A stretch of DNA of 64,000 bases from positions 18,910 through 82,909 of the forward strand of contig JAIPCT010000002.1 of NCBI GenBank assembly GCA_021738065.1, in the 5' to 3' direction. The position numbers and the translations under genes were made by a program. Below are positions 53,299-62,729 of this stretch, piece by piece (within the stretch, counting starts at the first letter, position 1; each line of letters opens with the position of its first letter). The stretch comes from Burkholderiaceae bacterium (GTDB lineage Bacteria; Pseudomonadota; Gammaproteobacteria; Burkholderiales; Rhodocyclaceae). The notes below the pieces were generated by a model. It was not told the origin of the DNA and did no database searches. It saw only the letters and a program-made list of their open reading frames with translations.

Positions 53299-53388
53299 TT
53301 TTCACTGTCAATAGGTGAATCAAATTTTTCTTTCGACCGCTCTGTATCTGCAAATGACTGTTTGCTGCGACGCCTACAGACAGAGGGT

Positions 53389-54297
53389 TTATTGGAGAGT
53401 AAGCGCCAACACGATCGGAATAGATACCAGCGCACCGAGGTTGCCGAGCATGACCATGGAGGCCACCTTGGCGGGCTCCTGTCGGTAACGTTCGGCGAAC
53501 ACGAAGTTCAGCACTGCCGGCGGCAGCGCGCCGAAAACCATCAGCATGGCTGCATCGCGCCCGCTCAGATCAAGCAGCGGAATGCACAGCGCAGCCAGGG
53601 CCATGCCCAATGCCGGCGAGGCAATCGCACCAATCATGCCGATGCGGAAATCGGAGAGGGAGGATACCGCGAGGCGCACACCGAGGGAGAACAGCAGCAG
53701 GGGAACGGCCACTTCACCGAGCATCTTGATGGCGAGGTAGAGCGGTTGCCACAACTCGATTTTCGTCAAACTCAGCCCTATGCCAACGAGGGATGCCACT
53801 ATTACCGGGTTGCGCCACAGGTTCCACCATCGCGCCCGATGATCGAGCAGCCATGTGCCCAGGGTGTAATGCAGGGTGTTCTCGACGAAAAACAGTACCA
53901 CCGCCGCCGGCAGTGCGTCCTCGCCGAAGGCCAGTACCATCAGCGGCAACCCCATGTTGCCGGCATTGACGAACATCACCGGCGGCACGAAAGTCTTGGC
54001 CTGTTCGCGCAGCAATATCGACAGCCACCAAGCCAACAGGCCGCTGCCGAGCATGACGAGCAGCGCACCCAGAGCCAGCCACCGGTAATTCACCGGATCG
54101 AAGCTCTTGGTCGCCATTGCCGAAATCACCAGTGCCGGAACGAACACATCCATGTTGAGCTCGTTGGCGAAGGCCATATCTATGCCGCCACGGTCGCGGC
54201 GGTAGCGAGCATAGACCCAGCCGATCGCCATCACGGCGAAAATCGGGAAAACGATGGAGATTATCCGCAGCAGCGGATCGCTGCTGCCGGGCATCAC
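53389..54297 (-). CDS. AEC-family (auxin efflux carrier-like) transporter
   Basis: 302 residues with about nine or ten membrane helices, starting [23 protein letters not shown], the family's typical N-terminal helix. [42 protein letters not shown] (the conserved NxGxxGLPL crossover) and [17 protein letters not shown] (the second crossover) mark the two halves of the fold. Substrates in this family include malonate, malate and other carboxylates. Its ATG overlaps the hslU stop by ATGA, so it is translated from the hslVU message, although no functional link is known. Confidence 0.92.
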   Translation of the reverse strand: MMPGSSDPLLRIISIVFPIFAVMAIGWVYARYRRDRGGIDMAFANELNMDVFVPALVISAMATKSFDPVNYRWLALGALLVMLGSGLLAWWLSILLREQAKTFVPPVMFVNAGNMGLPLMVLAFGEDALPAAVVLFFVENTLHYTLGTWLLDHRARWWNLWRNPVIVASLVGIGLSLTKIELWQPLYLAIKMLGEVAVPLLLFSLGVRLAVSSLSDFRIGMIGAIASPALGMALAALCIPLLDLSGRDAAMLMVFGALPPAVLNFVFAERYRQEPAKVASMVMLGNLGALVSIPIVLALTLQ

Positions 54298-55619
54298 AAG
54301 ACGAAGCGCGAAAGGTCTTCGTTCTTCGCCAGTTCACCGAGCTTGGCATCGACATACGCGCCGTCGATGAGCAGTCGCTCACCGTTACGCTTGCCGGCCT
54401 CGAATGAAATCTCCTCGAGCAGCTTTTCCATCACGGTATAGAGTCGGCGGGCGCCGATGTTCTCGGTTTTTTCGTTAACCTGGAAAGCAATCTCGGCCAG
54501 GCGCTTGACGCCGTCATCGCCAAACTCCAGGCTGACGTCTTCGGTGGCCAGCAGCGCCTGATACTGGCGTGTCAGACAAGCGTCGGTCTGCGTCAGGATG
54601 CGCTGGAAGTCGTCGACCGAAAGCGAATCGAGCTCGACTCGAATCGGGAAACGGCCCTGCAATTCTGGAATCAGGTCGGAGGGCTTGGCTACGTGAAACG
54701 CACCGCTGGCAATGAACAGGATGTGGTCGGTCTTGATCATGCCGTATTTGGTCGAGACGGTCGTGCCTTCGACCAGCGGCAGCAAGTCGCGCTGCACGCC
54801 CTGACGCGAAACTTCGGCGCCATGCCCCTCGGAACGCGAAGCAATCTTGTCGATTTCGTCGAGAAACACAATGCCGTTCTGTTCGACATTCTTCAAGGCG
54901 TCGGCCTTGACCTCCTCGTCGTTGATCAGTCGTGCCGCTTCTTCATCGGCCAGCGACTTCAGCGCATCCTGGATATTCATCTTGCGCACGTGCTTCTTGC
55001 CACCGCCGAGATTCTGGAACATGCCCTGAATCTGTTGCGTCAGATCTTCCATACCCGGCGGGGCAAATATTTCCATGCTGGCCTGGGATGCCGCCACCTC
55101 GATCTCGATTTCCTTGTCGTCGAGGCCGCCTTCACGCAGCTTTTTGCGGAATTTCTGCCGCGTACCGGTGTCCTCGCTGACGGCTTCGCCGGTGCCGGTT
55201 CTTGCCGGCGGCAGGAGTACATCCAGCACCCGATCCTCGGCGGCATCCATGGCACGGCCGCGTACGATGCGCATGGCATCCTCGCGGGCATCCTTGATCG
55301 CCGTCTCCACCAGATCGCGAATGATGGTGTCGACATCACGGCCAACGTAGCCGACTTCCGTAAACTTTGTCGCCTCAATCTTGATGAAGGGCGCATGGGC
55401 GAGCCGCGCCAGGCGTCGCGCAATTTCAGTCTTGCCGACTCCGGTCGGCCCGATCATCAGTATGTTCTTTGGCGTGATTTCGGTGCGCAGCGGCTCGGCG
55501 ACCTGGATGCGACGCCAGCGGTTGCGCAGCGCGATTGCCACGGCACGCTTGGCGCGCGACTGGCCGACAATATTCTTGTCGAGTTCGGAAACAATTTCGG
55601 CGGGGGTCATGGAAGACAT
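54294..55619 (-). CDS. hslU: ATP-dependent protease ATPase subunit HslU (ClpY)
   Basis: Hexameric AAA+ unfoldase that feeds the HslV peptidase. 441 residues. Opening [34 protein letters not shown] is the conserved pore/N-domain start; Walker [16 protein letters not shown] near 63; pore loop GYVGRD; intermediate I domain about 110-240; Walker [14 protein letters not shown] near 255; sensor regions and the C-terminal tail [10 protein letters not shown] that docks on HslV. An internal Met three codons in (MTPAE) could be the true start. Downstream of hslV by 82 bases. Confidence 0.98.
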   Translation of the reverse strand: MSSMTPAEIVSELDKNIVGQSRAKRAVAIALRNRWRRIQVAEPLRTEITPKNILMIGPTGVGKTEIARRLARLAHAPFIKIEATKFTEVGYVGRDVDTIIRDLVETAIKDAREDAMRIVRGRAMDAAEDRVLDVLLPPARTGTGEAVSEDTGTRQKFRKKLREGGLDDKEIEIEVAASQASMEIFAPPGMEDLTQQIQGMFQNLGGGKKHVRKMNIQDALKSLADEEAARLINDEEVKADALKNVEQNGIVFLDEIDKIASRSEGHGAEVSRQGVQRDLLPLVEGTTVSTKYGMIKTDHILFIASGAFHVAKPSDLIPELQGRFPIRVELDSLSVDDFQRILTQTDACLTRQYQALLATEDVSLEFGDDGVKRLAEIAFQVNEKTENIGARRLYTVMEKLLEEISFEAGKRNGERLLIDGAYVDAKLGELAKNEDLSRFVL

Positions 55620-55701
55620 TGCAAAAGCCTTTCACCACGGCGACACGTCTAACACGGCGACTGCTGGCCGGTCTGGCCCGGCGCTACCGCACGTATTCCT
55701 G

Positions 55702-56238
55702 TCAATCCAGGGTTTCGATTAAATGGTTCTGATTGGTATAAATGCAAAGATCGCCGGCGATTTCCAGGGACTTCTTGACGATCTGCGCCGGAGTCATCTC
55801 CGTGTTCTCCAGCAGCGCGCGCGCGGCGGACTGCGCGTAGGCGCCACCACTGCCGATGGCGACCAGACCATACTCCGGCTCCAGCACATCACCATTGCCG
55901 GTGATGATCAGCGAGTGCTCGCGGTCGGCGACGGAGAGCATGGCTTCCAGCCGGCGCAACATGCGATCGGTGCGCCAGTCCTTGGCCAACTCGACGGCCG
56001 AACGCAGCAGGTTGCCCTGATACTGCTCAAGCTTGGCCTCGAAGCGCTCGAATAGCGTAAACGCATCGGCGGTTCCGCCGGCGAATCCGGCCAGAATCTG
56101 CTCGTTGTACAGGCGCCGTATCTTGCGCGCCGTGGCCTTGACCACGATATTGCCCAAGGTGACCTGACCATCGCCGCCGAGCGCAACGTTGTCGCCGCGC
56201 CGCACGGACAGAATGGTGGTGCCGTGATATTGCTCCAT
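55702..56238 (-). CDS. hslV: ATP-dependent protease peptidase subunit HslV (ClpQ)
   Basis: Proteasome-like threonine peptidase. 178 residues from ATG 56238. The short propeptide MEQYHG is removed to expose Thr at TTILSVRRG; the rest shows [34 protein letters not shown] and the C-terminal IYTNQNH. The track ORF begins upstream at a poor start. Lies 40 bases beyond the STAS gene stop, with a hairpin between them. Confidence 0.98.
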   Translation of the reverse strand: MEQYHGTTILSVRRGDNVALGGDGQVTLGNIVVKATARKIRRLYNEQILAGFAGGTADAFTLFERFEAKLEQYQGNLLRSAVELAKDWRTDRMLRRLEAMLSVADREHSLIITGNGDVLEPEYGLVAIGSGGAYAQSAARALLENTEMTPAQIVKKSLEIAGDLCIYTNQNHLIETLD

Positions 56239-56261
56239 GGAATTCCTTGCTGAACTAACCA

Positions 56262-56280
56262 AGAGCCTTTGGCAGGCTCT
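56262..56280 (-). terminator. Probable terminator between the STAS gene and hslV
   Basis: AGAGCCT / AGGCTCT, 7-base stem with a 5-base loop, followed on the minus strand by TTGGTTAGTT. It overlaps the stop codon of the STAS-like gene. Confidence 0.45.
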
Positions 56281-57382
56281 AAATGGCGCGGGCGCGCAGC
56301 TCCGCGACTTCCTTGAAACCCAGTGTTTCAAGATAGGCCGCGACCAGCGTACTCAAACCGACGATCCGCAGTTTCTTCCCGGCGGCGTGCAGACGTGTCA
56401 GCACTTCAAGCAATTGCGCGGCGCTGCCGGCATCGATGCGCACCAGATAATGTGCATCGATGTCTGCCTCGTCGGTTTTACCTGCCGCCGTTTCAAGCGG
56501 TGCGAATTCTGCGTCCGTGGCGCCCAGCATCTGCCCGCGCAGCGCGAACACATCCGCCTTGGGTGCCGGCGTGGAAGCATCCTGGGCCGAGGACGGGCGC
56601 GGTGAAAGGGCTTCCCAGGAAGGCGGCGAAACCTCGAACGTCACCGCATAATTCACGGCGGCCTCTTCGAATGCCTCCTGTTTGTAAGCCTGCTGGTACA
56701 ACTCAAGCAACAGCAGCCACATTGCTTCGTTACTGCGCTCGCCCATCACCAGCTTGTCGGCCAGAATCTGCGCCAATTGCTCGGGGCTGCCGAAAACGAT
56801 TTCCTTCTTGGCTCGCTTCAGCGCGGCCATCGCGCGCATCAGCAACGTCGCACCGTTGTTGTCGGCCTCCACCAGCTTTGCCACGTCCATGCGTATCACG
56901 GCGCTGTTGGCCGCCAGTTTCATGGTCTGCTTCAGGACTTCGCCGATACCGGCATTCAGGGCACCGCTCAGGGAAACATGCGCTCGCCCCCCGTCGCTTT
57001 CGCCGACCGTGTGCGGTCCCTCGGTGACCGCGCTCCAGGCGGGAGGCGATTTCTCGAAGCGCCGCGCAAACGTCAAGGCAAGCGCATCAAAGGCCGGGCG
57101 GCGGCCAAGCACCTGCAGCAGTTCGAACAGGCAGCCCCAGGCACGCACGGCCGAGTCGCCGAGATCTTCCCCGTTCTTGATCGCGGCCTCCAGTCGACGC
57201 ATGGCATCGAGATCCTGTCCGGCGGCGTACATCGTCGCAGCCTCTTCCAGCGCCGGCGGCAATGCCACGCTCGGCGGTGGCTCGGTGGTGGGAACTTCGG
57301 GCGCAGCAGGCTCTTCTGCCGGCGCATTGAATGCTCCGGGCACCGTGAAATCTAGGGACATCAGATCGTCGTCGTCTTCCAC
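56279..57382 (-). CDS. STAS/MlaB-like domain protein with two repeated modules
   Basis: 367 residues, no membrane helix or signal. A Pro/Glu-rich acidic N-terminus (about 1-45) precedes two similar modules. Both contain a helical segment ending in a matching phrase: [18 protein letters not shown] (near 105) and [18 protein letters not shown] (near 245). Each is followed by a STAS-type fold: [47 protein letters not shown] in the first, and [34 protein letters not shown] in the second. STAS folds act as anti-anti-sigma factors or in lipid transport; no kinase partner is adjacent. Start is a GTG (57382); the ATG at 57361 is an alternative. Confidence 0.75.
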   Translation of the reverse strand: MEDDDDLMSLDFTVPGAFNAPAEEPAAPEVPTTEPPPSVALPPALEEAATMYAAGQDLDAMRRLEAAIKNGEDLGDSAVRAWGCLFELLQVLGRRPAFDALALTFARRFEKSPPAWSAVTEGPHTVGESDGGRAHVSLSGALNAGIGEVLKQTMKLAANSAVIRMDVAKLVEADNNGATLLMRAMAALKRAKKEIVFGSPEQLAQILADKLVMGERSNEAMWLLLLELYQQAYKQEAFEEAAVNYAVTFEVSPPSWEALSPRPSSAQDASTPAPKADVFALRGQMLGATDAEFAPLETAAGKTDEADIDAHYLVRIDAGSAAQLLEVLTRLHAAGKKLRIVGLSTLVAAYLETLGFKEVAELRARAI

Positions 57383-57677
57383 TGATCTTCAGCTTTGTTG
57401 TATCGAAGTTGGGATGAGGGAGTATAACTCGCCGCATCGAGCCGGGAATACACCCGGCATGCCCCCAAATTGCGCGCCATTGCGGCCTTTGACGATTGCA
57501 CCCCGCGTCGCCTTGCAATTCCGCGAAAGACGATCACCGACACCGCTCGCCGATCCATCGGGAAAGCCAAAGCGGTGCTTGCCAAGGGGCATTGCATTGG
57601 CGGAAGAGTCTGATCTGCAAAGTAGTCTGCGGTGCGGCAAGCACCAAGCACCGCTCCGCCGTGCCCGACACGCACGA

Positions 57678-58866
57678 TCAATCCAGCTGCAGCAGCAGGC
57701 CTTTCAGGTAGTCGCTCCGGAAAGGCCAGATCGACCGGATGGTCGGCAGCGCCCTGCAAACGCTGCACGATGCGCGCTGAACGGCCGGCGTCAAGCGCGG
57801 CGCCGGCAACAACCTTCTGAAACAGCTCGGTACTGACACCACCGGAACACGAGTAGGTCATCAACAGTCCACCCGGCGCCAGGATCTGCAAAGCACACAA
57901 ATTGATGTCCTTGTACGCCCGTGCCGCACGCTCGGCATGTGCCGCGGTGTGGGCGAACTTTGGCGGATCGAGAATAATCAGGTCGTAGCGTTCGCCGCTG
58001 CCACGCAATTTGCGCAGCTCGGCAAACACGTCGGCCTCAAGCCAGACCGCGCGCGACGGGTCGAGTTGCGGATTGAGTGCCAGATTGCCTTGCGCGATGG
58101 CCAGCGCGGGGCCGGAACTGTCCATCGACACCACCTCGCGCGCGCCACCGGCCAGCGCCTGCAGCGAAAACCCGGCCGTGTAGCAAAAGCAGTTGAGCAC
58201 GCGACGGCCCGCAGCCAGTTCACCCACGCGACGACGATTCTCGCGCTGATCGAGATAGAAGCCGGTTTTGTGACCGGCGAGAATGTCCACCGCCATCCTC
58301 ACGCCGTTTTCCTCGATCACCAGGCCATCCTCCGCCGCCGCGCCGAGCAGCCAGCCGGTGACTGGCTCGAGACCTTCGAGTTTGCGCACCTCGAGATCGG
58401 AACGTTCGTAAATGCACCGGCAACCGGTAGCCTTGTGCAAAGAATCGGCGATGGCGGCGCGCCACTTGTCCGCCCCCACCGTGCTCAGCTGCACCACCAC
58501 GGTATCGCCATAGCGATCGGCGATGACACCCGGCAAGCCATCGGACTCGGCGTGAATCAGGCGCAAGCCCTGCTGCTTGGCCAGCTCCGGCAGGGCGGCA
58601 CGGCGCGCGACGGCAGCCGCGACACGACGCTTGAAGAAGGCGTGATCGATGGTTTCTTCGGGATCGAAACTCCAGACCCGGGCACGAATCTGCGAATCGG
58701 GGCTCCATGCCGCGCGCGCCAATCGCCGCCCCTGGTGAGAAACGACATCGACCGTATCGCCGGGCCTTACCCGACCCTCGATTTGCGCCACTGCGCCGGA
58801 AAATAGCCATGGATGACGGCGCAGCACGGACTTTTCCTTGCCGGGATGAAGTGTCAGAGTTGCCAT
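57678..58866 (-). CDS. rlmI: 23S rRNA (cytosine(1962)-C(5))-methyltransferase RlmI, frameshifted near the C-terminus
   Basis: PUA domain at the N-terminus (LTLHPGKEKSVLRRHPWLFSGAV), an EEHEE-like connector, then an SAM methyltransferase: VLNCFCYTAGFSLQALAGGAREVVSMDSS near 220, YDLIILDPPKFAHT near 295 and MTYSCSGGVS, whose cysteine is conserved. The family ends about FPEGxYLKGL. Here the open frame reads LAFPE and then RLPERPAAAA, while the other frame reads DYLKGLLLQLD and stops at 57678. Two bases appear to be missing at about 57714-57720. The open frame runs on to 57361 with unrelated residues. Either a sequencing error or a real mutation that replaces the last dozen residues. Confidence 0.85.
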
Positions 58867-59106
58867 GGCTTTGCGTCCACTCGTGGGTCAATCGTCGCTG
58901 GTACCGCCCGGCCAAAAAAAGGTGAAGCGCGGCTGGGAATGAGGCATGGTACATCCATGCCGCGACCACAACGCGCCAGGCAGGCCGATACCCGAAGATA
59001 CGCCGCAGTTCGCAAGCCTCCAGGCTCGGCGATTCGCAAATTGCATATAATCGCGCTGTCGTGGACACGCCCTGCGTTCGCCTCGATGCCACTTTGGACC
59101 CATGCC

Positions 59107-59907
59107 ATGCAAGCGCTCGCATTCCTTCTTGTTCTTCTGTACTCGAGCCTGAGTTGGGCGGTCTGCCCGCCGCATGCGTTTACGGATCCTGCCCGGATAA
59201 AACTCCAGGGCGACTCGGTGATGATCGTGGTCCATGAGTCCTCGGCTTACGACGCTCGCCTGGCCACCAAAAGGGGGCTTGATGAAGCGGTGAGTTTCGC
59301 CAAGGACAGGAAAATACCCGTCATCTACCTGCAGGACGACTCGCCCGAGCGCTTCTATTTCGTGGAGGACTGCAATCCGGATTATTGGGTGTATTCACAG
59401 GGAGGGGAAATCAGCTTTGATGTGGCGCCGACGCATGTCTACATTGTTGGCGGGCATCTCGAAATCTGCATGTCGGCGACGCTGCACGACTTACTCTATC
59501 AATGGTCGAAAAAGCCGGCACGCAATCTGCGAGTGACCTATCTCATGGATGCGATCTACTCGAACGGGAAGCTGGTCGATCCCGCAGATCCGTTTTACGC
59601 CGATTTTTCCCGCTTCATGAGTATCGTCAGCTATGGCCGCCCCGGCGGCGAGCACTGGCCCAAGCTCAGCCTGCTCGAATCCATGGGAATCATCGTCAGG
59701 CAGGATCACCAGTTGGAATACATCCGCCAGATTCTGCCGCGCTGGGACAGAACCTTTCCCGATACCTATCGGGTCGAGGTGCAACTGAACGATTCGGTGA
59801 AGAAGGTTTTGCGCCCGGCCTCGGGCTGGCGGCCGCCGACGCTGTTGTTCCACTTTGTCGATTCCGCCGTCAATTTGTCGACCCCGCCTTTGGCACCCGG
59901 CAACTAG
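59107..59907 (+). CDS. Secreted protein of unknown function
   Basis: 266 residues. Signal peptide MQALAFLLVLLYSSLSWA, cleaved before VCPPHAF; ATG 59107 is chosen to give this, and ATG 59089 is an alternative. The mature protein has about four cysteines (VCPPH, EDCNPDY, EICMSAT), consistent with an exported protein. It shows alternating strand/helix text such as KIPVIYLQDDSPERFYFVEDC and THVYIVGGHLEICMSATLHDLL. I do not recognise the family. No operon partner: the preceding gene is divergent and the next one convergent. Confidence 0.8.
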   Translation: MQALAFLLVLLYSSLSWAVCPPHAFTDPARIKLQGDSVMIVVHESSAYDARLATKRGLDEAVSFAKDRKIPVIYLQDDSPERFYFVEDCNPDYWVYSQGGEISFDVAPTHVYIVGGHLEICMSATLHDLLYQWSKKPARNLRVTYLMDAIYSNGKLVDPADPFYADFSRFMSIVSYGRPGGEHWPKLSLLESMGIIVRQDHQLEYIRQILPRWDRTFPDTYRVEVQLNDSVKKVLRPASGWRPPTLLFHFVDSAVNLSTPPLAPGN

Positions 59908-59922
59908 CGCAGCGTCAGCGCC

Positions 59923-60834
59923 TCAGCTTCGGTTCTGCCGCCAGGGAGCCGCTCCGAATTCCTCGACCAGAAAATCCACCATCGCTCGCACCTTGGGCGA
60001 CAGGTTGCGACCGCTCGGATAGACAGCGAACAAGGGTACCGGCTCGACGTGATGCCAGTCGGCAAGAATGGGAACCAGTTTGCCGCTGCGAATAGCATCA
60101 CCGACCACGACGTCGGCCAGACGCGTGATGCCGACCCCGGCCACAGCCAGTTGCATTACGGTTTCGGCATTGTTGGCGGAAACATTGCCGCCGACATGCA
60201 CCACCCGGATACCGTCGTCGGTATCGAAGGGCCAGCGGCGCAGGGCGGGCTGACTGGTGATCCACAGGCAGTTGTGGCGTTGCAGGTCATCCGGGGTGAT
60301 CGGTGTGCCGCGACGCTCCAGGTAGCCCGGCGAGGCGCAGATCACCCGTTCCAGATTGCAGATGCGACGCGCCACCATCGACGACTCGTCGAGCGGGCCA
60401 ATGCGAATCGCAAGGTCGATGCCTTCGTCCGTGGCTCCCGGCGCTTGATCGCTGATGGTGATATCCATCTCGACCTCTGGATAGCGCTGCTGAAAACGCG
60501 GTATGGCGGGAGCCAGCTGATGCATGCCGAAGGTTGATCCACAGTGCAGGCGCAACATGCCGCGCGGGCTGGCACCGGCTTGCGCGACCTCCGCCTCGGC
60601 TTCATCCATGGCGGTCAGGATGGGCCGGGCCCGGGCATAGAAGGCCTCGCCTTCAGCGGTCAGTTGCAGGCGCCGCGTTGTGCGGTGCAATAGCCGAGCC
60701 CCGAGCCTGTCCTCAAGCCGGGTTACCAGTTTCGATAGCGCCGAGGGCGTCAAACCGATGTCCCGCGCCGCGGAAGAGAAGCCTCCGGTTTCCACGGCAC
60801 GAACAAAAGCCGTCATCTCTGCAGATCGATCCAT
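59923..60834 (-). CDS. LysR-family transcriptional regulator
   Basis: 303 residues. N-terminal winged helix: MDRSAEMTAFVRAVETGGFSSAARDIGLTPSALSKLVTRLEDRLGARLLHRTTRRLQLT, the CrgA-like subgroup that often controls a divergent gene. Substrate-binding domain follows (PRGMLRLHCGSTFGMHQLAPAIPRFQQRYPEVEMDI, DEGIDLAIRIGPLDESSMVARRI). Separated from the divergent small gene at 60956 by 121 AT-rich bases with two palindromes, so it probably regulates that gene and itself. Effector unknown. Confidence 0.95.
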   Translation of the reverse strand: MDRSAEMTAFVRAVETGGFSSAARDIGLTPSALSKLVTRLEDRLGARLLHRTTRRLQLTAEGEAFYARARPILTAMDEAEAEVAQAGASPRGMLRLHCGSTFGMHQLAPAIPRFQQRYPEVEMDITISDQAPGATDEGIDLAIRIGPLDESSMVARRICNLERVICASPGYLERRGTPITPDDLQRHNCLWITSQPALRRWPFDTDDGIRVVHVGGNVSANNAETVMQLAVAGVGITRLADVVVGDAIRSGKLVPILADWHHVEPVPLFAVYPSGRNLSPKVRAMVDFLVEEFGAAPWRQNRS

Positions 60835-60845
60835 TGGATTATTAT

Positions 60846-60879
60846 TGAATAATATTCATCAATGTTGTTCCATTAATGG
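60846..60879. promoter_or_regulatory. Two palindromes in the lysR divergent region
   Basis: TGAATA-A-TATTCA (60846-60858), a perfect 13-base palindrome with the T-N11-A outline of LysR sites, and CCATTAATGG (60870-60879), a perfect 10-base palindrome. Both lie in AT-rich DNA between the lysR start and the small gene. Confidence 0.5.
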
Positions 60880-60955
60880 TGATTGTACCCGATTCAATAA
60901 GTAATTAAAGTTCAGGTAGGCGGTGTTGCACCGCAGCATAAAGAAAGAAATCATC

Positions 60956-61153
60956 ATGGACTACCTCGACATATCAGCAACCATACAAGACGCCAAAAAA
61001 CAGCGCGACCAGGAATTGCAGCGCATTCTGGCAAGCGTTCCGGCGCGTCTCCACGCAATCGGCCAATGGCTGACGAACGACCTGCCGGTGCGTCTCCGCC
61101 GCCTGGCGCGCAGCTATATCAACTGGAATCCCAGGGCGCATCCCTTCCACTGA
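60956..61153 (+). CDS. Small basic protein, 65 aa, function unknown
   Basis: MDYLDISATIQDAKKQRDQ opens a mostly helical, basic sequence; SVPARLHAIGQWLTNDLPVRLRRLARSYI in the middle is amphipathic, and the protein ends NWNPRAHPFH. No signal peptide. The track start 33 bases earlier is less likely; a purine-rich AAAGAAAGAAAT precedes the ATG at 60956. Divergent from the LysR gene across two palindromes, the usual position of a LysR target. No family recognised. Confidence 0.6.
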   Translation: MDYLDISATIQDAKKQRDQELQRILASVPARLHAIGQWLTNDLPVRLRRLARSYINWNPRAHPFH

Positions 61154-61194
61154 GTCATGGGCAGCGGGCGGCAAGCAGCCGTCCCGGCCATCAT

Positions 61195-62100
61195 TTAGCC
61201 CAGCTTCGGTGCCTGTCGCGCGCCCATCACCGCGCCTGCGGTAACGGCGCCCAGCCCGGCCAGAGTCAGCAGCGATAACGGCTCGCCGAGTATCGGTACG
61301 GCCGCCAGTGCGGAAAGACCGGGCACTACCGCCATCATCAAGGCTACTGTCTGCGGCCCGAGTTGGCGCACCGCAAAGGTGTACAGCAACATGGCGACAA
61401 ACACCACCAGCACGCCCTGATACACGGCCTGGAGCAGAATCTCGGCGAGCGGCGCCTGGCTCAGGGTGCTGGGTAAAAACAAATACCAGACCGGCAGATA
61501 GGCCAGCGCACTGCCGAGTGTGGTGGCGACGGTTGCCGCCAATGGCTGCATGGGATAGCGGCGCAAGAGCAGGGTAAACACGGCCCACGAGCTTGACCCG
61601 CAAAGAAACAGCAGGTCGCCGGCCACCTGCATCCCGGTAATCCGGGCACTACCCGAAAACGTATCGGCTGCGGTGAGCACGATGCCCGCGAAAACCATCC
61701 CCAAGGCAATGCGCTGGCGCCGCGAGGGTGCCTGCTTGAGCCACAACCAGGCGATCAACGCTGTCTCGAAGGGCAAGGCGCCCGGCAACAACACCGCCGC
61801 GTGGGCTGCGGGCGCCATGCGAAAGGCCGAATACACGGCGACGGCATAGCCGATGCCGCCAAACAGCGAAAACAGCGCGATCACTTTCAAGGGCGGCAGG
61901 CTCACCCGCCGCAAAAAGAACAAAGCAAGCAGGGCGCCGACGCCGAAGCGCAGTGCGGTCACGTCCCAACCGGTGAGCACGCCCTTGCCGCCGGCCCGGG
62001 TGACCAGAATGAAACCGCTCCAGATGCAGATGGCCGCGACAACCGCGATCCAGCCTTTGCGGGAACCGGAAGGCGCATCCTGCGCGCCGGACGTGGTCAT
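61195..62100 (-). CDS. DMT-superfamily (EamA) transporter
   Basis: 301 residues, ten membrane helices in two EamA repeats of about 140. First repeat: WIAVVAAICIWSGFILVTRAGG and LTGWDVTALRFGVGALLALFFL. Second repeat: VAGDLLFLCGSSSWAVFTLLLRRY and LGPQTVALMMAVVPGLSALAAVPILGEPLSLLTLAGLGAVTAGAVMG, the conserved proline-containing pair near the end. Exports or imports small metabolites; substrate not predictable. Followed on the same strand by nothing; 27 bases separate it from the flavin reductase gene upstream, so the two may be co-transcribed. Confidence 0.93.
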   Translation of the reverse strand: MTTSGAQDAPSGSRKGWIAVVAAICIWSGFILVTRAGGKGVLTGWDVTALRFGVGALLALFFLRRVSLPPLKVIALFSLFGGIGYAVAVYSAFRMAPAAHAAVLLPGALPFETALIAWLWLKQAPSRRQRIALGMVFAGIVLTAADTFSGSARITGMQVAGDLLFLCGSSSWAVFTLLLRRYPMQPLAATVATTLGSALAYLPVWYLFLPSTLSQAPLAEILLQAVYQGVLVVFVAMLLYTFAVRQLGPQTVALMMAVVPGLSALAAVPILGEPLSLLTLAGLGAVTAGAVMGARQAPKLG

Positions 62101-62127
62101 GGTTTGCTTGCGCCGCGCCGGCCGGCG

Positions 62128-62619
62128 TCAGGGCAAAAACCGATAGTTGCCGCCGTGAAAAATCAGGGGCGGCTTGTCTTCGCGATGCAGGTTCTCGACA
62201 TGACCGACGAGAATGACGTGGTCGCCACCCGGATAGCGGAACTCGTTGCGGCACTCGAACCAGGCGCAGCAGCCCGGCAGAATCGGCGTGCCACCAGCGC
62301 CGACTTTCAGGGCTATGCCGCCGAACCGGTCGCTTTGCGACTGGGAAAAACGTTGCGAGAGCTCGACCTGGTCGGCTGCGAGCACATTCACCACGTAGTG
62401 ACTGCAGGTCTCGAACACCGTCCGCGAGGGCGACTGCATGCCGAGACTCCACAACACCAGTGGCGGCTCGAGCGAGACCGCGGCAAAGGAGTTGACGGTG
62501 ACGCCCACCGGCTGGCCGCCCGGCCCGCGGGCGGTGACAACCGTCACGCCGGTGGCGAACGTACCCAGCGCGTCGCGAAGACTGCGCGGGTCAAAACTGT
62601 ACTCATGCGGCTGGTTCAT
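62128..62619 (-). CDS. Flavin reductase-like FMN-binding protein (HpaC/NtaB type)
   Basis: 163 residues. Split-barrel flavin-binding fold: [54 protein letters not shown] (the phosphate/isoalloxazine region), [11 protein letters not shown] and [29 protein letters not shown], the conserved end. Usually supplies reduced FMN or FAD to a two-component monooxygenase, but no oxygenase is adjacent. [14 protein letters not shown] near 105 contains motif copy 9. Divergent from purT. Confidence 0.93.
   Translation of the reverse strand: MNQPHEYSFDPRSLRDALGTFATGVTVVTARGPGGQPVGVTVNSFAAVSLEPPLVLWSLGMQSPSRTVFETCSHYVVNVLAADQVELSQRFSQSQSDRFGGIALKVGAGGTPILPGCCAWFECRNEFRYPGGDHVILVGHVENLHREDKPPLIFHGGNYRFLP
62282..62307 (-). 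repeat. Dispersed 26-base motif, copy 9 (in flavin reductase gene)
   Basis: AAAGTCGGCG, CTGGTG, GC, ACGCCGAT. Encodes KVGAGGTPI; its first 20 bases are identical to copy 1 in icmF. Confidence 0.7.
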
Positions 62620-62729
62620 TGGGGCTGATCGTCCTACAATCCGGCGAACATTTTGTTATGACCGTTAGGCTTGACGTCGAGAATCCGGCGCCAGCCTTCA
62701 CTGGAACTACTCTGAATCGGGAGCACCTG

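Noticed and set aside
57389-57640. 83-residue minus-strand ORF after rlmI
   Set aside because: It lies in the stretch behind the rlmI frameshift, has no motif and no ribosome binding site, and its composition looks like non-coding GC-rich DNA.
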